Positions 61,401 to 64,000 of a DNA stretch of 64,000 nucleotides are shown here, in pieces. The translations under genes and the position numbers were made by a program. This DNA comes from an uncultured Muribaculum sp. GTDB lineage: Bacteria; Bacteroidota; Bacteroidia; Bacteroidales; Muribaculaceae. Positions within the stretch are counted from its first letter, which is position 1. The number at the start of each line of letters is the position of its first letter. Location of the stretch: NCBI GenBank assembly GCA_910587665.1, contig CAJUMZ010000007.1:62001-126000 (forward strand), in the 5' to 3' direction. The notes under the pieces are model-generated. The model searched no databases. It saw only the letters and a list, made by a program, of their open reading frames with translations, and was not told the DNA's origin.

Positions 61401-61620
61401 TGTTTATCCATTTAACCGGATAAGCCGTACCTTTGTTTGTAACAGTTGGTGGGATTGTCACTGAAGAGACTGAAGTATTAGTCACACCTGTGATGATAAC
61501 CTCCCCGGTATTACCGTTGGTCGTATATGACAAACCGCCTGAATTAAAATCCAGAGCATGCAAATTCTGACTTATCATTGATATAAAAACGATAAGACAA
61601 GCAAGTAATTTTCGACTCAT
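58495..61620 (-). CDS. BspA-like leucine-rich-repeat surface protein
   Basis: 1041 aa with signal peptide MSRKLLACLIVFISMISQNLHA. Residues ~75-560 are LRR_5 (BspA-type) repeats: units such as ALKTVTVEDSEDPLIAI, LTEITIPGSVSSISKNAFTLCENLSSV and SLSEISLPGSLESIYDRVFENCP. Residues ~570-950 hold about five ~80-residue beta repeats, each with YDASMGGVRINGQ / YDSVGGTVTLNGE / YDASHGSVSVNGN and an EIIPAEGYKIESVKIDG-type strand. The C-terminal ~60 residues (VVEIYGVDGKCIYRG, then TRGNVYIVLIEGREFKVI) resemble a type IX sorting domain, but no secretion genes are seen here. BspA proteins mediate adhesion to host proteins. A hairpin terminates the gene. Confidence 0.85.
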   Translation of the reverse strand: MSRKLLACLIVFISMISQNLHALDFNSGGLSYTTNGNTGEVIITGVTNTSVSSVTIPPTVTNKGTAYPVKWINMDAFNKCKALKTVTVEDSEDPLIAISRTKSNASIEEVYMGRPVVDFFSNIKSIKKVTFSDNLTWIANESLWGCTGLTEITIPGSVSSISKNAFTLCENLSSVTFLPGDGELAISSDAFSSCPIYNINLGRNVEAHYKFMDVSLDKLVVTKDVDEVSGVLFLYSKHIKELIIEDSEIPLEMDYNSFGKNIGELYLGRNIPSYGNFVDMPTLKEVTIGGLVTELTSGIFTGDIGLEKVTFGESLQKIPGNSFCGCKSLANVLLPESIQEIGSMAFYGCEALSSVHLSTSLKKIESSAFNGCVSLSEISLPGSLESIYDRVFENCPMLKKIVIEDGNSVLGVSNNSFGSAVEELYLGRNINSVGVFADFVTLKEVVIGNEVTEIGETCFYGDKNLKKVVLGNGVLDIKSWAFRNCASLTDIVLPASLRKVMSQAFYGCDALTSVKSLATIPPAAGSQMFSDVVYEKVPLEVPSGTKAAYAAADEWKNFANIVSGSYKISVTYDASMGGVRINGQDGTEFAVQENDDVAIEIIPAEGYKIESVKIDGVESIDKFVDGSYTADGIQGNMTVEVLFSRITFMCYVHYDTAECNVTLSVDGESSTSAIVPYGANWRIDISASSPYRVVSVTVDNHIESQTIPLESNYFEIEKVTEDFDVTVNCELVTYKASVFYDSVGGTVTLNGEQAKSIDVVQYSPLVIEAFPETGYHVGWLSINGVECTSGMVDNTYIINNVSSDTEIRIRFDIDMFSFTTEYDASHGSVSVNGNTANELNFAYGEKVVVELYPAEGWELGKALLNGDDVTSRFSDSGIMTIDAVKESGHLEIYWKEKLVKLSLVGFDGGRVANLVPYNSILTYEIIPDEGWSIHSLTFNGELVDTDEENRFTTPQLTDDATLSVVFSHDVTVGVSGALMSAVNVVTRNGSIFINGALDSSVVEIYGVDGKCIYRGTDREIAVTRGNVYIVLIEGREFKVIP

Positions 61621-61660
61621 AAAATTATGTGATTAAGATTAGTTAAGAGTTACTTTTTCA

Positions 61661-61668
61661 CAAAAGTA
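61661..61668 (-). promoter_or_regulatory. -7 element of the LRR-protein gene
   Basis: TACTTTTG on the minus strand, 40 bp before the ATG at 61620. No clear -33 element; a tract of eight C bases on the plus strand lies just upstream. Confidence 0.45.
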
Positions 61669-61761
61669 ACATAACCTTTACTTTTACCCCCCCCATTTGT
61701 TAAAATTTGCTAAACAGCAAAATATAGTGCTTGAACGGCAAAATGAGTGTAGCAAATGCTA

Positions 61762-61782
61762 CTCCGCATAATTTATACGGAG
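61762..61782 (-). terminator. Hairpin after the DEAD-box helicase gene
   Basis: CTCCGCATAA / TTATACGGAG stem with one mismatch, about 27 bp beyond the stop codon of the minus-strand gene ending at 61810. Next to it lies the small inverted repeat GTAGCA/TGCTAC (61749-61762). The U tract is weak. Confidence 0.4.
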
Positions 61783-61809
61783 CAACACATTTAACCTAAA
61801 AGGAATCAA

Positions 61810-63132
61810 TCAGTTTCTCAGCAAAGAGATTTTGACGCGCTTCCCTTTGATTTTTTCGGGGAAGACGAGGCGCAACACCATATCGGCCTTGGCTGCGGGG
61901 ATTGCAGCGATAGCGGAATGGTCGCGCACGATTATGCGCCCTACCTCATCGGCCAGCAAGCCTCCGGTCTTCATGAGGAATCCGGCTATGTCGCCTCGTG
62001 AAATCTTCTCTTTCTTACCCGCATTGAAATAGAGAGTGGCACGGTCGGCACGGATCGGATCGGAAGACTTACCGGTGGGGACATATGAGCGGTCAAACAC
62101 CATGTATTCCGGTATATTGTCGGCTTCGGAAGTAATCACATATATTGTGCCGGTGGCATTGACACGCGCCGTACGACCGTTGCGGTGGGTCCATGTCTCC
62201 TCGGTAAGAGGCATGTGGTAGTGAATAATCGATTTCACTTCCTCAATGTCAAGACCGCGTGCGCCAAGATCGGTAGACACAAGCACGGGGGTAGTGCCGT
62301 TGTTCAACAGGTCTATAGCCTTTTCACGGTCAACCTGGTCAAGGGCTCCGTGATATACCCCTACCGGAAGCCCGGCTTTCTTCAAATGCTCAAACAGGCG
62401 CGACGCGCTTTCCCTGTGATTCACAAACACGATCACACGACCGTTGGGAAGCGAGCGCAACAGGTCAACAAGCGTTTCAACCTTGTCACGCGCCGGACTC
62501 TCGACCTGTACCACCGACATACGCTCGCGAGGCTTAGCCGCAGCCGAGAGAAAATCAAGGACCGCAGGACTCTTGACCTTCATGAATTCGGGCAATCTGT
62601 CATCCAGGCGCGTGGCGGATGTCAGTATCGTACGGCTGAGATTAGGCATCACCCGGAGTATCTTACGCATCTCGTCATGAAAACCGAGTTCGAGAGCCTT
62701 GTCATACTCGTCAAGGACAAGCACCTTAGTATTATATAGATCCACCAGCTTACGGTTGATATGGTCAAGCAGACGCCCCGGAGTAGCAATTATTATGTCG
62801 GGAACGGGATTAAGCGAGTTTTTTTCATCAGTCATCGAATGACCGCCATAAAACGCCACTGTCTTATATCCGGTGGCAACCTCACGCACAACACGGTAAA
62901 TCTGCATGACCAGTTCACGTGAAGGAGCTATCACTACCGCCTGCACCTCACCCTTTGGCTGCACAAGCGACTGAAGCATCGCTATGGTAAACGCGAGAGT
63001 CTTTCCCGAACCTGTGGGCGACAGCAGTACCACATCGCGAGCCTGAGATGACATCATCTCTTTCTGCATCGGATTCAATTCGGATATACCGAGACGAGAA
63101 GATATATTTTCAAGTATTACGGACTGTTTCAT
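61810..63132 (-). CDS. DEAD-box RNA helicase with DbpA-type C-terminal domain
   Basis: 440 aa from the ATG at 63132 (MKQSVILENISSRLGISELNPMQKEM, with the Q motif). ATP-dependent RNA helicase: SPTGSGKTLAF (Walker A), VIAPSRELVMQIY, DEYD in place of DEAD (Walker B), SATR, then RGLDIEEVKSIIHYHMP and HRNGRTARVNATG (motif VI). The C-terminal ~75 residues (KKEKISRGDIAGFLMKTGGLLADEVGRIIVRDH) match the DbpA/CsdA RNA-binding domain, which targets 23S rRNA in E. coli. A role in ribosome biogenesis is likely; the exact RNA is not known. A consensus promoter lies ~17 bp upstream. Confidence 0.93.
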   Translation of the reverse strand: MKQSVILENISSRLGISELNPMQKEMMSSQARDVVLLSPTGSGKTLAFTIAMLQSLVQPKGEVQAVVIAPSRELVMQIYRVVREVATGYKTVAFYGGHSMTDEKNSLNPVPDIIIATPGRLLDHINRKLVDLYNTKVLVLDEYDKALELGFHDEMRKILRVMPNLSRTILTSATRLDDRLPEFMKVKSPAVLDFLSAAAKPRERMSVVQVESPARDKVETLVDLLRSLPNGRVIVFVNHRESASRLFEHLKKAGLPVGVYHGALDQVDREKAIDLLNNGTTPVLVSTDLGARGLDIEEVKSIIHYHMPLTEETWTHRNGRTARVNATGTIYVITSEADNIPEYMVFDRSYVPTGKSSDPIRADRATLYFNAGKKEKISRGDIAGFLMKTGGLLADEVGRIIVRDHSAIAAIPAAKADMVLRLVFPEKIKGKRVKISLLRN

Positions 63133-63148
63133 ATTATCTGCTTTTATG

Positions 63149-63180
63149 CAAAGGTAACAATAATCGGAGCATTTAGCCAA
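63149..63180 (-). promoter_or_regulatory. Promoter of the DEAD-box helicase gene
   Basis: Minus strand: TTG (63180-63178), 21-bp spacer, TACCTTTG (63156-63149), followed by C. Start codon at 63132. Confidence 0.65.
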
Positions 63181-63299
63181 TATTCAGGCATAGTTATTGT
63201 ACAAATGACAATAAATCGTTTACAAATGTTAAATGGAGGCATCGGATAATACATTTTCAACCGATTTTTATCAAAAAGATGTTAAAGTGACTTGAAAAG

Positions 63300-63332
63300 T
63301 TTGTTCCATTCCGGAAAAAATGCCTACATTTG
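63300..63332 (+). promoter_or_regulatory. Consensus promoter for candidate small RNA 2
   Basis: TTTG (63300-63303), 21-bp spacer, TACATTTG (63325-63332): an exact consensus match, with no coding gene downstream on this strand. 63181-63299 shows nothing else recognisable. Confidence 0.7.
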
Positions 63333-63338
63333 TGAGTG

Positions 63339-63410
63339 TGTTTTTCATAGTATTAGATTAAGATAAAGGTTTAAACGTAATGGGATGTCGTGAGACATCC
63401 CATTATTATT
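63339..63410 (+). ncRNA. Candidate small RNA 2 (TTTTTCATAG-type, GNRA-capped hairpin)
   Basis: About 70 nt. 5' segment TTTTTCATAGTATTAGATT followed by AAAGGTTTA, shared with candidate 1 at 10303. The 3' hairpin 63379-63404 pairs AATGGGATGTC with GACATCCCATT and is closed by the GTGA tetraloop. Downstream is an AT-rich tail (ATTATTTATG). The following gene is on the opposite strand, so this is an independent RNA, not a leader. 63411-63526 shows no further gene. Confidence 0.65.
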
Positions 63411-63526
63411 TATGTAATCGTATAATTTACAATACCTTATTCCACCCATACCGATAGAGAGCGTTAAAAATCGCAAGAATGTTAATTAACAGTTGTGATT
63501 AATCATTAAAAATGAGATTGGAAATA

Positions 63527-63937
63527 TCAGAAAAGCACGAGGTCGGAATCATCTATCGACGAAAACCATTGATGTAACCGACATTTTGCCTTTTCATGGG
63601 TAGCAGGGGTGATATTGCTCCATATCCGTGAAAGCGCCCACAGCAGAGCGCTGATATCGTCGGTATACCCAAGCGGACCAAGAAAATCAGGGATGAAATC
63701 GGTAGGACAGATGAAGTAGCCGAGCGCGCCTATCACTATCACCTTGTCACGCACCGACACCTTTCCATCGGCAAGTGCATAATAAAGGAGCAGGGCGGCG
63801 TATACGCCTTTTACCCCGGCTTTCTTTGCCACACGACCGATCTTGTTGAAAAATTTTGTGTTAGAATACCACTTTTCAAAGCGCGACAAAACCGTTGCAC
63901 TCGGCAAGAACCGCCGTTCATCGTATTTATCGTTCAT
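63527..63937 (-). CDS. DUF1232 (YkvA-like) small membrane-associated protein
   Basis: 136 aa from the ATG at 63937 (MNDKYDERRFLPSATVL); a longer frame to 63973 adds 12 unlikely residues in a hairpin. The centre carries the DUF1232 signature: LYYALADGKVSVRDKVIVIGALGYFICPTDFIPDFLGPLGYTDDI, a short helix pair with the P-x-D-x-I-P-D motif. The N-terminal helical part (FEKWYSNTKFFNKIGRVAKKAG) is amphipathic. YkvA proteins are small, of unknown function, and probably membrane associated. Monocistronic as far as visible. Confidence 0.85.
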   Translation of the reverse strand: MNDKYDERRFLPSATVLSRFEKWYSNTKFFNKIGRVAKKAGVKGVYAALLLYYALADGKVSVRDKVIVIGALGYFICPTDFIPDFLGPLGYTDDISALLWALSRIWSNITPATHEKAKCRLHQWFSSIDDSDLVLF

Positions 63938-63955
63938 AGTAATCGGATTATGAAA

Positions 63956-63989
63956 AAGAGGCGGGACAGACATGTCTATCCCACCTCTT
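63956..63989. terminator. Strong hairpin near the right window edge
   Basis: AAGAGGCGGGACAGAC...GTCTATCCCACCTCTT pairs as a ~16-bp stem with two mismatches, with an A run before it on the plus strand (TTTTTC on the minus strand). It probably terminates a gene that lies to the right of the window on the minus strand. Confidence 0.6.
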
Positions 63990-64000
63990 CATAATTATAT

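Noticed and set aside
58495..61620. LRR and beta repeats as a DNA-level tandem repeat array
   Set aside because: The repeats are at protein level and divergent; no close nucleotide repetition was seen.
1..64000. CRISPR array, prophage or conjugative element
   Set aside because: No regularly spaced identical repeats, integrase, transposase, structural or mobilisation genes were found; only a DUF6291 remnant hints at a past element.

Overview
The window looks like a chromosome segment of a gut Bacteroidales bacterium, most likely from or near the Muribaculaceae; the family is my inference. The main evidence is the promoter grammar. Many genes are preceded by the Bacteroidetes sigma-factor consensus TAnnTTTG, often with TTG or TTTG 19-21 bp upstream, and ribosome-binding sites are weak. 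Gene content agrees: a long (1126 aa) SecA, a single-chain pyruvate:ferredoxin oxidoreductase, a Lnb/DUF4105 lipoprotein acyltransferase-like protein, small Cys-anchored lipoproteins, META-domain lipoproteins, a BspA-like leucine-rich repeat protein and secreted glycan-active enzymes. No rRNA, tRNA, CRISPR array, transposase or integrase was seen.

Layout. 1-10.1 kb: TPR protein (cut by the window edge), dut, a small membrane protein with an OmpH-like lipoprotein, pepD, a secreted muramidase, and an operon rnz-tadA-metH. 10.1-14.2 kb: a dispersed repeat, a candidate small RNA and the pyruvate:ferredoxin oxidoreductase gene. 14.3-17.8 kb: an AT-rich GATC restriction-modification island with two methyltransferases and two unrelated endonucleases. 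17.9-22.3 kb: two secreted glycan-active enzymes. 22.4-33 kb: small metabolic and regulatory genes, including mtnN-luxS, a LuxR-type regulator divergent from an acetyltransferase operon, a HipA_2/DUF3037 pair, and a heavy-metal P-type ATPase. 33-36.8 kb: a SulP transporter, a DUF6291 gene interrupted by an in-frame TGA, and an AbiF (Abi_2) gene with its own upstream RNA. 36.8-41.5 kb: cstA-PHP-metA and a TPR/PD40 protein. 41.6-53.7 kb: a long plus-strand run with lnb-like, PafA-like, secA, prolyl oligopeptidase, lipoprotein, murB, MBL hydrolase and META genes. 53.8-64 kb: glycosyltransferase / DUF4922-SpoIID fusion / AmpG operon, the LRR protein, a DEAD-box helicase, a second copy of the candidate small RNA, and a DUF1232 protein.

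Metabolic theme. metH, metA, mtnN and luxS all serve methionine synthesis and the activated methyl cycle. MetA has Glu at position 111, which predicts acetyl-CoA rather than succinyl-CoA as acyl donor.

Best candidates for unusual biology: (1) the AbiF HEPN protein and its ~48-nt RNA; (2) the GATC system combining DpnII-type and MutH-type nucleases; (3) two paralogous stand-alone RNAs at 10.3 and 63.35 kb, with a shared 5' part and different but GNRA-capped 3' hairpins; (4) an 81-bp repeat that supplies promoters to two unrelated genes; (5) a PafA-family protein lacking its catalytic motifs between lnb and secA. All functional calls come from reading the sequence and remembered family knowledge; no searches were run.
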